Positions 29,563 to 36,730 of a DNA stretch of 64,000 nucleotides are shown one piece after another (position 1 is the stretch's first letter; every line of letters starts with the position of its first letter). Made by a program: the position numbers and the translations under genes. The notes below the pieces were generated by a model. That model was not told the DNA's origin. It searched no databases and saw only the letters and a list, made by a program, of their open reading frames with translations. Source of the stretch: Lachnospiraceae bacterium (lineage in GTDB: Bacteria > Bacillota > Clostridia > Lachnospirales > Lachnospiraceae); NCBI GenBank assembly GCA_014804795.1, contig JAAUZC010000042.1, positions 1-64,000 on the forward strand, written 5' to 3'.

Positions 29563-30782
29563 ATTTATTTTGGAATCTTGCAGGTTACGAAGTGAAAAAA
29601 GTAATGTACCGGAAGCGGACGATGGTCGTACTTTGCCTTGTGGTGTTTCTGTCAGTGATAAGCGTTTTGGGAACGCTTTTGGTAAAAGCGCTTTATTATG
29701 ACGAGAGCGGTAATGAAATCCTGGTTTCGGGATATGAGGATGAGATGATTGACCGCAGGTACGGGGAAGAACTCTCGGGACGTAAAGTGGATGCCGATCT
29801 TATCATGGAAGCAGTGGAGGCATACAGACAGGTGCCGATCGGCGAAGATGTGTATTACAGCTCGACACATGAGTATCAGAGTTTTGCGAGAAAATACAGT
29901 CCGATTTATCATATAGTGCGAAGAACGCTTGGTATTGATGTAAAGGAATTTCAGAATTTTACGAGAGAGCAGGCGGAACAGTTTGACGAAGTCCGAAGGT
30001 CAAAAAGGGAATATGTGATTGAAAACTCCAATATAAGCGAAAATATGAGAAAGTACTGGTGGAAGTGTCTGGAGAAATCTCCTGCGACACTGACCTATGA
30101 ATATCTTGGAGGACATTATAGATTTATTGCAATTATGCATAGTAATGCAATCATGATGGCAGCTGCGTTCGCGGTCTTATTTTCCGGAATCTTTTCTGAA
30201 GAGTATACAAGCGGCGCGGACAATCTGATACTGTCTTCAAAGCATGGTAAAGGGCTTGTGATAGGCGCGAAACTTTTCGCTGTATTCGGAATATCTGCGG
30301 CTCTGGTCATTTTGCTTAGTGCAATATGTTATGCCGAATCCATAATAATCTGGGGTGCCAGGGGCGCGGATGCATCCATAGTGTTTCTGGGAAGTATTTT
30401 CCCCTATCCGCTTACTGTAGGACAGAGCGCGCTTCTGTATTTTCTGTGCATATTCGCGGCGTGTATGTTTTTTTCGGCAATGACGGGTATGCTTTCGGCG
30501 TTTTTTAAAACGCCTTTCAACACGGTTGTGATAATGGCTGTCATTCTAATTGTGCCGATGCTTGTCAGTGTACCGGGTGATGCGCCAATCTGGATGTTGA
30601 ATCTTGAAAATCTTCTGCCTGCCAATATGATGGGGTTCTGGGGGGCGATGCATGATTTTCAGTATGAGATATTCGGCCTGGTGATCCCGCCCTATGTATT
30701 TCTGCCGGTGTTTTCTGCGGCGGGCTGTTGTGTCTGCGCGTATCTCTCATACCGTATATTTAAGAAGCATCAGATCGGGTAA
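29559..30782 (+). CDS. ABC transporter permease
   Basis: A 407-residue ABC-2-like permease: one N-terminal helix (about 20-42), a large extracytoplasmic domain (about 45-190) and five or six C-terminal helices (from about 195). It partners the preceding ATPase. The large outer domain may sense or bind a peptide; substrate unknown. Confidence 0.87.
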   Translation: MNLFWNLAGYEVKKVMYRKRTMVVLCLVVFLSVISVLGTLLVKALYYDESGNEILVSGYEDEMIDRRYGEELSGRKVDADLIMEAVEAYRQVPIGEDVYYSSTHEYQSFARKYSPIYHIVRRTLGIDVKEFQNFTREQAEQFDEVRRSKREYVIENSNISENMRKYWWKCLEKSPATLTYEYLGGHYRFIAIMHSNAIMMAAAFAVLFSGIFSEEYTSGADNLILSSKHGKGLVIGAKLFAVFGISAALVILLSAICYAESIIIWGARGADASIVFLGSIFPYPLTVGQSALLYFLCIFAACMFFSAMTGMLSAFFKTPFNTVVIMAVILIVPMLVSVPGDAPIWMLNLENLLPANMMGFWGAMHDFQYEIFGLVIPPYVFLPVFSAAGCCVCAYLSYRIFKKHQIG

Positions 30783-30789
30783 GTGTTTT

Positions 30790-31854
30790 TTACGGACATT
30801 CTTCTGCGGGCGGCACAATTCTCATCTGTTTTTGCAGCCTCGCTTTCAGGTTGTTCAGAAATCTTTCATTTTCGAGCACGGTAAGCATGGGACCAAAGGA
30901 CATGACTTCAATCAGCAGTTCGGTCTCCATATTCTGGTTATAATAGATGAGGCATTCGTAAGTGTCCTCATCTATTTTTGTGGTATTCTTTTCATAGTTT
31001 GCAAAGTGCAGCATTGCGCGTTCAAGGGCATTGCGTTTGTTGACAATGCGCAGCCTTAAGGGTTCTTTATAGTAAGAACGTTGAATCATGGCGTTTAAGT
31101 CCACAGGGGTGGACAGAGTTTTCTGCATCAGTTTGACGCTCTGAATACGGGAAACATTCAGAATCTCCAGCTTCATGTGACGCGTGCCGGAATTAACGGT
31201 TGAACCGGTATCTTTATCTGACATTGTATCCGGCTGTTCCTGACGGCGTCCATGCAGGTTCTTAGCCGAAGAAGCAGGCTTCAGGGCGAGAATCCGGAAT
31301 TTGTCATTTTTGACCGAGTATTCCAGGCGGGCTGGGATATAGTGGTGATGTACGCGGTTCCCGTTCGGGGAGGTGTAGTCGATGTCTACATACCGGTTCT
31401 GCTTCTGCGCCTGAAGCAGAGTCCGGAAGCAGTTTCGGTAATTTTCATCCTCATAGGGATCGCTGTCGGCGAACCGGTCGAAATAATAAAACTGTTCCGG
31501 TCTCCAGAGCGGAGCCACAGAAGCCAGCATTTTATCCAATGCTTCCAGTTGCTTCTGTTCCAGAAACAACCCTATGCGCGGGTCGGACAGCAGTGCCTTA
31601 AGATAGGACTTCTCAAGGTCGGAAACAGGGGTGGTAAAGGAGGATGAAAGCCGGGAACGGTATAGATTTCCGTCCCTTTCAAATAAATTCCATGTACCGT
31701 CTTCCAGCTTGGGGATGATGGAGAGCAGGCTCTCTTCAAAGCCTTCGCCGCAGATCAGGCGGCGGATGTCCTGTATGGTCAGTGTGTCCTGACTGCACAG
31801 CAAATGTCTTAACACCTGATAGTAGCAGCTATATATTTCTGAGAATAATTCCAT
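30790..31854 (-). CDS. WYL-domain protein (second of a pair)
   Basis: A 354-residue protein with an SH3-like WYL domain near 125-260 (VDIDYTSPNG, ARLEYSVKNDKFRILAL) and a C-terminal WCX-like extension. No clear winged helix at the N-terminus. A low-complexity insert (about 195-220) interrupts the WYL region. It follows the other WYL gene by 73 bases on the same strand; the pair may work as a heterodimer, as paired WYL regulators do elsewhere (PafBC). WYL domains bind nucleic-acid or nucleotide ligands in the cases studied. The convergent ABC permease ends 8 bases away. Confidence 0.82.
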   Translation of the reverse strand: MELFSEIYSCYYQVLRHLLCSQDTLTIQDIRRLICGEGFEESLLSIIPKLEDGTWNLFERDGNLYRSRLSSSFTTPVSDLEKSYLKALLSDPRIGLFLEQKQLEALDKMLASVAPLWRPEQFYYFDRFADSDPYEDENYRNCFRTLLQAQKQNRYVDIDYTSPNGNRVHHHYIPARLEYSVKNDKFRILALKPASSAKNLHGRRQEQPDTMSDKDTGSTVNSGTRHMKLEILNVSRIQSVKLMQKTLSTPVDLNAMIQRSYYKEPLRLRIVNKRNALERAMLHFANYEKNTTKIDEDTYECLIYYNQNMETELLIEVMSFGPMLTVLENERFLNNLKARLQKQMRIVPPAEECP

Positions 31855-31927
31855 AAGCTTTCTCCCTCTTCGAACAGGATGTGCAGATGAGGAACCGGGA
31901 CACCTCTTCTGATCTTGTCGCTGATTT

Positions 31928-33202
31928 TCAGGGGCTCATCTCCTCAATCAGGTACATCCGGTACATTGTCTGTAAGTCCCGATAAAAACGCTGTTCCACG
32001 GATTTGTCCGTACATTCCAGAGACAGGATCCTGCCGATGAAGGTGCGGATCCAGGGCAGCATTTCGCCGCAGTCGAATACTTCAATTTCGTACCGATAGA
32101 CATTTGGCTCTGTTCTTGTGACCGTACCGCCTCTGCCCTCGCGCTTTAAACGTTCCACAATATATTGTTCGGAAGGTTCCAGAGCCTGTATTGTCATAGC
32201 CAGCCTGTCAAGGTGGCGCCGGGTATTTCCCTGAAAGGATACGCCCCACAGATAAGAGCGGTTCCGGTCCAGCCGTGCCAGCAACTCCTCATATTCTTCG
32301 GATTGATCCAAGGGAGTGACAGTTTTGATGCTATCCAGACGGTAGCAGGTAAAGCGCCCGCTCACGCGCGAAGAGTTCGCAGACGAACTCTTTTTTATAT
32401 ATCCGCACAGAAAGCGGCGGCCGCTTCTGGTACTGGTAAATATCTGCAGAGGGGTACAGTCGGCGGTATTCAGAACTCCATTTTTGGAGCTTTTTATTTC
32501 CAGGTGCACATCTGTCTTCCGGTTCATGGCATCCAGAAGGTCGAAAAGGATTTCCTCCTCCAGAGTATGTACGCAGAAGCTGTGTTTCACCCGGAAGGTC
32601 CGGTTGTGATGATTGAACTGCTCCGAAAGATAATTTCCGACGATCCCGAAGTTGCCCGCCATCTGATAAAACGTAAGTGCGTCCAACATGCCTTCATTGG
32701 ATCTTATCCAGACCGCGAGAGAATTGTCGATGGAAAAAACGACGGTTTTTCCGGATTTCTTTTTATTCAGCAGTCCCTCTTTTTCATAGGCGTTGCACTT
32801 CCGGCGGACGGTCTGGACATCGAACAGCGCCTCATATTTCTCAAGCAGGCCGCCTGTTATTTCCTCCACGGTCAATTCCGCGCCGTCCTGAAGCAGATCC
32901 AGTATCAGGAAATGGAGCACGATATCGTTGTCGGTGAAGCTTTTCGTCTTCCATACCCTGAACAGAGGGTTGGTGTCCAGGAGGTTGCTGTCGATGGCAA
33001 GGGAAATGTTGGAGCCGTTGGATACATGGTCTTTCCGCACATGCTCTCCAAGCCAGCTTTCCAGACGTCTCCGTTCATTGTCGTAGGTCCGGGGGCTTTT
33101 TTCCTTGAATTCATCTCTGGTCTTGAAGCCGTAGACAAAAAAATCACGCACATATTCTCTTGTTTTGGGAAAGCTCTTAACCAGCTCCTGAAAATCAGAC
33201 AT
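31928..33202 (-). CDS. WYL-domain transcriptional regulator (first of a pair)
   Basis: A 424-residue protein: an N-terminal helical part, a winged-helix-like segment (about 95-155, TVEEITGGLLEKYEALFDVQTVRRKC), a WYL domain (about 225-310, with FLCGYI in place of the usual WYL tripeptide), and a WCX-like C-terminus ending in EEMSP. It is divergent from rtcB, with 349 bases between them; two palindromes just upstream of its start could be operators. Probable ligand-responsive regulator of the rtcB locus; inference from position. Confidence 0.83.
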   Translation of the reverse strand: MSDFQELVKSFPKTREYVRDFFVYGFKTRDEFKEKSPRTYDNERRRLESWLGEHVRKDHVSNGSNISLAIDSNLLDTNPLFRVWKTKSFTDNDIVLHFLILDLLQDGAELTVEEITGGLLEKYEALFDVQTVRRKCNAYEKEGLLNKKKSGKTVVFSIDNSLAVWIRSNEGMLDALTFYQMAGNFGIVGNYLSEQFNHHNRTFRVKHSFCVHTLEEEILFDLLDAMNRKTDVHLEIKSSKNGVLNTADCTPLQIFTSTRSGRRFLCGYIKKSSSANSSRVSGRFTCYRLDSIKTVTPLDQSEEYEELLARLDRNRSYLWGVSFQGNTRRHLDRLAMTIQALEPSEQYIVERLKREGRGGTVTRTEPNVYRYEIEVFDCGEMLPWIRTFIGRILSLECTDKSVEQRFYRDLQTMYRMYLIEEMSP

Positions 33203-33218
33203 ATTGCCTCCGAATAAG

Positions 33219-33253
33219 TGACACTTGTGTCAGTGTGTTTTCCTGTAGGAAAC
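33219..33253. promoter_or_regulatory. Two operator-like palindromes before the WYL gene
   Basis: TGACAC-TT-GTGTCA (33219-33232), a perfect inverted repeat 17 bases upstream of the WYL start, and TTTCC-TGTA-GGAAA (33239-33252). Likely binding sites of the regulator itself. Confidence 0.5.
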
Positions 33254-33359
33254 TACATTTTCTTTTCCAATCGATCTGCTTGGCCCTGAACAGTTACAGA
33301 ATAAATATAACATACTTCGCAACTTTTTTGAAATGATTATCTGGAAAATGTTTCATATA

Positions 33360-33518
33360 ATGATTTGTAACAGTTCAGAACCAAGCAAATTGAACTGGAA
33401 ATATGCGATGAATGCTTGCATTCAAGAGCATATTTTCAGAGCAATTTATTTGGCGAGAGCCAAACACCGAGGAAACACGTAGTGTTTTCGAGGTTGGTTC
33501 TGAATAGTTACAATGATT
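33360..33518. mobile_element. MITE-like element with TIRs and target-site duplication (upstream of rtcB)
   Basis: Left end TGTAACAGTTCAGAACCAA (33366-33384) and right end TTGGTTCTGAATAGTTACA (33494-33512) are inverted copies with 17 of 19 matches. Both are bordered by the 6-base direct repeat ATGATT (33360-33365 and 33513-33518). The 147-base element has no coding and contains internal stems (GAAATATGC/GCATATTTTC, TTTGGC/GCCAAA). A solo end-like sequence (TTGG..CTGAACAGTTACA) lies at about 33280-33298. Confidence 0.72.
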
Positions 33519-33551
33519 TTAGTTAAGTTAACACGAAAGGATGGAGAGAAT

Positions 33552-34784
33552 ATGTTCGTATTATACAATGAAAAAACAAGATTTCCGGTGAAGATATGGC
33601 TGGAGGATGAGAGTCAACTGGAGGGAAATTGTCTGGAGCAGGCATACAATCTGTCGCAGCTTCCCTTCATACATAAATGGGTATGCCTGATGCCTGATAC
33701 CCATGCGGGCAAGGGAATGCCCATCGGAGGAGTGATCGCCACAAAGGATGTGATCATCCCGAATGCGGTGGGGGTGGATATCGGATGCGGTATGGATTTT
33801 ATTCCCACCAATATCCGTGTGGAGGACATAAAGGACATTCAGACCGGAAACGGCACCCTGATCCAATCCATCATCGGCAGCATCATGCGGGCGATTCCCT
33901 TAAATACAGAGAGATACAAGACTCCGCAGGAGTCGGAAGTGCTGGACCGCGCCCGACAGGAGATGGAAAAGTATGAGGAGAATGCAGAGCTGGTGCCATT
34001 GATCGAGGACGGATATTTCCAGGTGGGAAGTCTGGGCGGCGGCAATCATTTTATCGAGCTTCAGGCAGATCAGGAAGGTCATCTCTGTATCATGATTCAC
34101 TCCGGAAGCCGCCATCTCGGAAAGGCAATCTGTGATTACTTCCATGAGAAGGCGAGAGAGCTGAACAGAATGTGGTACAGCGAGGTCAAAGATGAGTACC
34201 GTCTGGCTTTCCTGCCCGTCCGGTCTAAAGAAGGGCAGCAGTATATCAACTGGATGAATCTGGCTCTGGATTATGCTTTTGAGAACCGCGCCCGCATGCT
34301 GGATAAGACCTGTGCCATTGTGAAAGAGCAGATTGAAAAGCACACGGATCTCACAGTGGAATTCGGAGAGGAGATCAACTGCCATCACAACTATGCGGCA
34401 TTGGAAAATCACTATGACGCCAATGTCTGGGTACACAGGAAAGGCGCCACCAGAGTGAGGGAAGGAGAAATGGCTGTGATACCGGGAGCTATGGGATCTT
34501 ACAGCTATGTGGTAGAAGGAAAAGGAAATAAGGAATCCTTCTGCACCTCCTCCCACGGTGCGGGCAGAAGCTATTCCAGATCCGGCGCTATGCAGGCATT
34601 CAGCACAGAGCAGGTCATGGTGGATTTAAAGGAACAGGGTGTTGTGTTAGGAAAGCGCAAAAAAAATGATGTTGCAGAGGAGTGCCGGTTTGCCTATAAG
34701 GATATCGACCAAGTCATGGCGCAGCAGCTGGATATGGTCACGCCGGTGAGGAAGCTGAAGACGGTGGGCGTGGTGAAAGGATGA
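33552..34784 (+). CDS. rtcB: RNA-splicing ligase RtcB
   Basis: A 410-residue GTP-dependent ligase that joins RNA 2',3'-cyclic- or 3'-phosphate ends to 5'-OH ends, healing tRNAs and other cleaved RNAs. Metal ligands match E. coli RtcB (offset up to two residues): Asp76/Cys79 in GVDIGCG, His166 in GNHF, His183 in HSGSR, His279 in CHHNY; the guanylylated His335 lies in SHGAGR. The start is ATG 33552 (MFVLYNE) after GGAGAG; an upstream in-frame ATG (33513) is part of the MITE target duplication. Divergent from two WYL genes and followed by tRNA-like segments and a slipin gene. Confidence 0.96.
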   Translation: MFVLYNEKTRFPVKIWLEDESQLEGNCLEQAYNLSQLPFIHKWVCLMPDTHAGKGMPIGGVIATKDVIIPNAVGVDIGCGMDFIPTNIRVEDIKDIQTGNGTLIQSIIGSIMRAIPLNTERYKTPQESEVLDRARQEMEKYEENAELVPLIEDGYFQVGSLGGGNHFIELQADQEGHLCIMIHSGSRHLGKAICDYFHEKARELNRMWYSEVKDEYRLAFLPVRSKEGQQYINWMNLALDYAFENRARMLDKTCAIVKEQIEKHTDLTVEFGEEINCHHNYAALENHYDANVWVHRKGATRVREGEMAVIPGAMGSYSYVVEGKGNKESFCTSSHGAGRSYSRSGAMQAFSTEQVMVDLKEQGVVLGKRKKNDVAEECRFAYKDIDQVMAQQLDMVTPVRKLKTVGVVKG

Positions 34785-34935
34785 GAGCGGTGGTCAAGTA
34801 CCCCGCAGTCTGCTGAACAAAGAAGGCCGATATAGCGTCAGTATACTGTGAGATATTTGACATGGCACGGGTATCGGAAGTTACTTCCTGCCCGGCGGTG
34901 CCGACAGCGTGCTGTATGGTATTCCGCAAATATTC
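34785..34935 (+). other. Structured spacer after rtcB, first part
   Basis: No coding. A strong hairpin lies at 34864-34902: GGCAC/GTGCC, GGG/CCC and GGAAG-TTA-CTTCC. A 13-base segment, CAGTCTGCTGAAC (34806-34818), is repeated exactly at 35314-35326, so this pair brackets nearly the whole spacer. Confidence 0.55.
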
Positions 34936-34942
34936 CGACCGG

Positions 34943-35000
34943 CTTAACGTGGTGTTAAGTGAAGGATTGTGAATTCGAGGGTTCGAATCCCTCCCGTGTA
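34943..35000 (+). ncRNA. tRNA-like segment 1 (His-type anticodon loop + T-arm)
   Basis: A stem CTTAAC-GTGGT-GTTAAG (34943-34959) stands where a D-arm would be. The sequence TTGTGAA (34967-34973) equals a tRNA-His anticodon loop (GUG). A perfect T-arm GAGGG-TTCGAAT-CCCTC (34977-34993) is followed by CCGTGTA. The anticodon stem is weak, there is no variable loop, and no normal acceptor partner or CCA. It is a tRNA mimic or decayed tRNA, not a standard tRNA. Confidence 0.5.
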
Positions 35001-35072
35001 AACGGTAGCTCAGTGGTAAAGCGCACAATGGAAAAGACCTGTAAAGTCTGCGGTTCGAATCCGCCCCAAAAC
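35000..35072 (+). ncRNA. tRNA-like segment 2 (Tyr-type anticodon loop + T-arm)
   Basis: ACGGTAGCTCAGTGGTAAAGC (from 35002) is a recognisable D-arm with the T8-A9 pair. AAGAC-CTGTAAA-GTCTG (about 35034-35050) is an anticodon arm whose loop is that of tRNA-Tyr (GUA). It runs directly into GCGG-TTCGAAT-CCGC. The D-arm/anticodon linker is too long, the variable loop is missing, and the acceptor stem does not form. Same design faults as segment 1. Confidence 0.5.
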
Positions 35073-35099
35073 AACATTTTTATCAAGTAATACTTTTAT

Positions 35100-35326
35100 C
35101 CCGATTTCGGGCATATTCCGCATCCCTGTAACGGTGGCAAAAGGACTTTCGAAGCTGGTTCGCCATAGGGCAGACCGGTGGAGACCGGCAGCTGAAGCAG
35201 TGGAAGCGTGGGAATGCCAAATCAGTCTGCGGCCTGAAGGCCGGGGATACCGTAGATTGAAAGGAGGAACAACACTCTGCAAATATCTGCCTGCAGAGTT
35301 CCCTTCCTCCCTACAGTCTGCTGAAC
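35100..35326 (+). ncRNA. Possible structured RNA upstream of the slipin gene
   Basis: No coding. Stems: CCCGA-TT-TCGGG (35100-35111), GCAGAC (about 35170) with GTCTGC (35225-35230), CGGCCT-GA-AGGCCG, and GGAGGAA...ACTCTGCA / TGCAGAGT...TTCCTCC (35263-35310), the last with 15 paired positions. AGTCTGC recurs four times across the rtcB-slipin spacer. I do not recognise an RNA family. Confidence 0.45.
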
Positions 35327-35396
35327 CGGGCTTCCGCTTTGGACTGATGAATGAGGGATAAAAATATTACAACAAATGGAACAGGAGGAGTAAATC

Positions 35397-36506
35397 ATGA
35401 AATATATTATCAAAGACAATCAGGCAGGGTTTGTATTAAAGAATGGAGTGTTTCAGAAGATGATCACTGCCGGGACCTGGCATTTTCCCCAAATAGCAGG
35501 TTATACGGTTGTGATCGAGGAGATGCTGGGTGAACTGGACTATCTGGAGGTTCCCTATCAGGTGCTTTCCAGGGATGCGGCATTCCTGAATGCCACTGTA
35601 CATACGGAAATACCGGATGGCTCCGTGGGTTTCATCTACATGAACGGGAAACTGACGTCCTTTGCAAGCAGGAAAGATTATGTGTTCTGGAATGTATTTG
35701 ATAAGTATGAGGTCAGAGTCGTGCCCATGGCTGAAACATCCATCGGCGCGGAAGTGACGAAGCAGATGCTCTCGCTGGTGCCGAAGCACCTTTATACGGA
35801 AGTGTCGGTGGGAGAGGGAGAAGTCGGCCTGGTATACTATGACAACATAATGCAGAACCAGCTTTCCAAAGGAGTCTACCGTTTCTGGAATTACTATCAC
35901 GCTGTTTCCGTCTGCGTGATTGATATGAAGCAGAAAGAACTGGATATCGTGGGTCAGGAGATTCTGACCAAAGACAAAATCGGTATCAGAATGAACATTG
36001 CGTGCATGTATAAAATACGGGATGCAGTGGAATTCGCCGCAACGATCTCGGATCTAAAGGGACAACTTTACCCTGCGGTACAGCTTGTGATCAGGGAGAT
36101 CGTGGGTAATTACAAGCTGGATGAGATTCTGGAAGCAAAGGAGCAGATTTCCAAGGAAATCTATGAGGCGCTTAAAAGAAAAGAAGAAATGTTCTGTGTG
36201 AACTTCCTCACCGCAGGAATCAAGGATATTATACTGCCCGGCGAGATCAGGGAGATCATGAATTCTGTCCTTGTGGCGGAAAAGGCCGCGCAGGCAAATG
36301 TGATCGCCAGAAGGGAGGAGGTGGCTTCTACCAGATCCCTGCTCAACACGGCGAAACTCATGGATGAGAACCAGACACTCTACAAGCTGAAGGAGCTTGA
36401 GTATCTGGAGAGGATTTGTGAGAAGGTAGGCGAAATATCTGTTAACGGTAATGCGGGAATTATGGAGCAGTTGGGGAAAATGATGGGAACGAGACAGCCG
36501 CAGTGA
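35397..36506 (+). CDS. Slipin family (SPFH/band 7) protein
   Basis: A 369-residue protein. The N-terminal 190 residues contain two related beta-rich repeats (AGFVLKNGVFQKMITAGTWHF and VGLVYYDNIMQNQLSKGVYRFW). The SPFH/band-7 domain covers about 170-300 (KDKIGIRMNIACMYKIRD, QLVIREIVGNYKLDEIL), followed by a helical tail. No transmembrane helix. Slipins of this build are found next to rtcB in several bacteria, which supports a shared RNA-repair role; the mechanism is unknown. ACAGGAGGAG precedes the ATG. Confidence 0.88.
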   Translation: MKYIIKDNQAGFVLKNGVFQKMITAGTWHFPQIAGYTVVIEEMLGELDYLEVPYQVLSRDAAFLNATVHTEIPDGSVGFIYMNGKLTSFASRKDYVFWNVFDKYEVRVVPMAETSIGAEVTKQMLSLVPKHLYTEVSVGEGEVGLVYYDNIMQNQLSKGVYRFWNYYHAVSVCVIDMKQKELDIVGQEILTKDKIGIRMNIACMYKIRDAVEFAATISDLKGQLYPAVQLVIREIVGNYKLDEILEAKEQISKEIYEALKRKEEMFCVNFLTAGIKDIILPGEIREIMNSVLVAEKAAQANVIARREEVASTRSLLNTAKLMDENQTLYKLKELEYLERICEKVGEISVNGNAGIMEQLGKMMGTRQPQ

Positions 36507-36523
36507 TCTTATGCGGCTGTTTT
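36496..36523 (+). terminator. Terminator overlapping the slipin stop codon
   Basis: AGCCGCA / TGCGGCT followed by GTTTTG; the left arm covers the last codons of the gene. Confidence 0.72.
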
Positions 36524-36566
36524 GCAGTCCGCTGCCCTCGCCAAAAGTGTACTTGTTCATATGGGA

Positions 36567-36717
36567 ATCCTTCGTTATAATATATTTGCACATATCCTTA
36601 CTTTTTCTCTTATGGGAGGTTAAACCGGGAGCAACAATACGTGAAATCAGATAAAAGGATATGGTGAACGCACAGCGAAAAACTCTTTGGGAGTCTGTTT
36701 TTGCAATAACGAAGGAT
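36567..36717. mobile_element. MITE-like inverted-repeat element (upstream of glycerate kinase)
   Basis: Perfect 12-base ends ATCCTTCGTTAT (36567-36578) and ATAACGAAGGAT (36706-36717), and a nested perfect pair ATATCCTT / AAGGATAT. GGGA flanks both sides (possible target duplication). 151 bases, no coding. It supplies the region just before the glycerate kinase start. Confidence 0.6.
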
Positions 36718-36730
36718 GGGATATTGTTCA

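Noticed and set aside
32165..33217. 350-codon open frame on the plus strand
   Set aside because: It is antisense to the WYL regulator, has no RBS, and its residues resemble no protein; the minus-strand frame has recognisable domains.
33270..33300. Sigma-54 promoter before rtcB (as in enterobacterial RtcR systems)
   Set aside because: TTGGCCC is present but no GC at the -12 position with the right spacing, and no RtcR-like activator is nearby; the sequence matches a MITE end instead.
34936..35072. Two functional tRNA genes (His, Tyr)
   Set aside because: Variable loops are missing, acceptor stems do not pair, the D-arm to anticodon spacing is wrong and no CCA is encoded; listed as tRNA-like instead.
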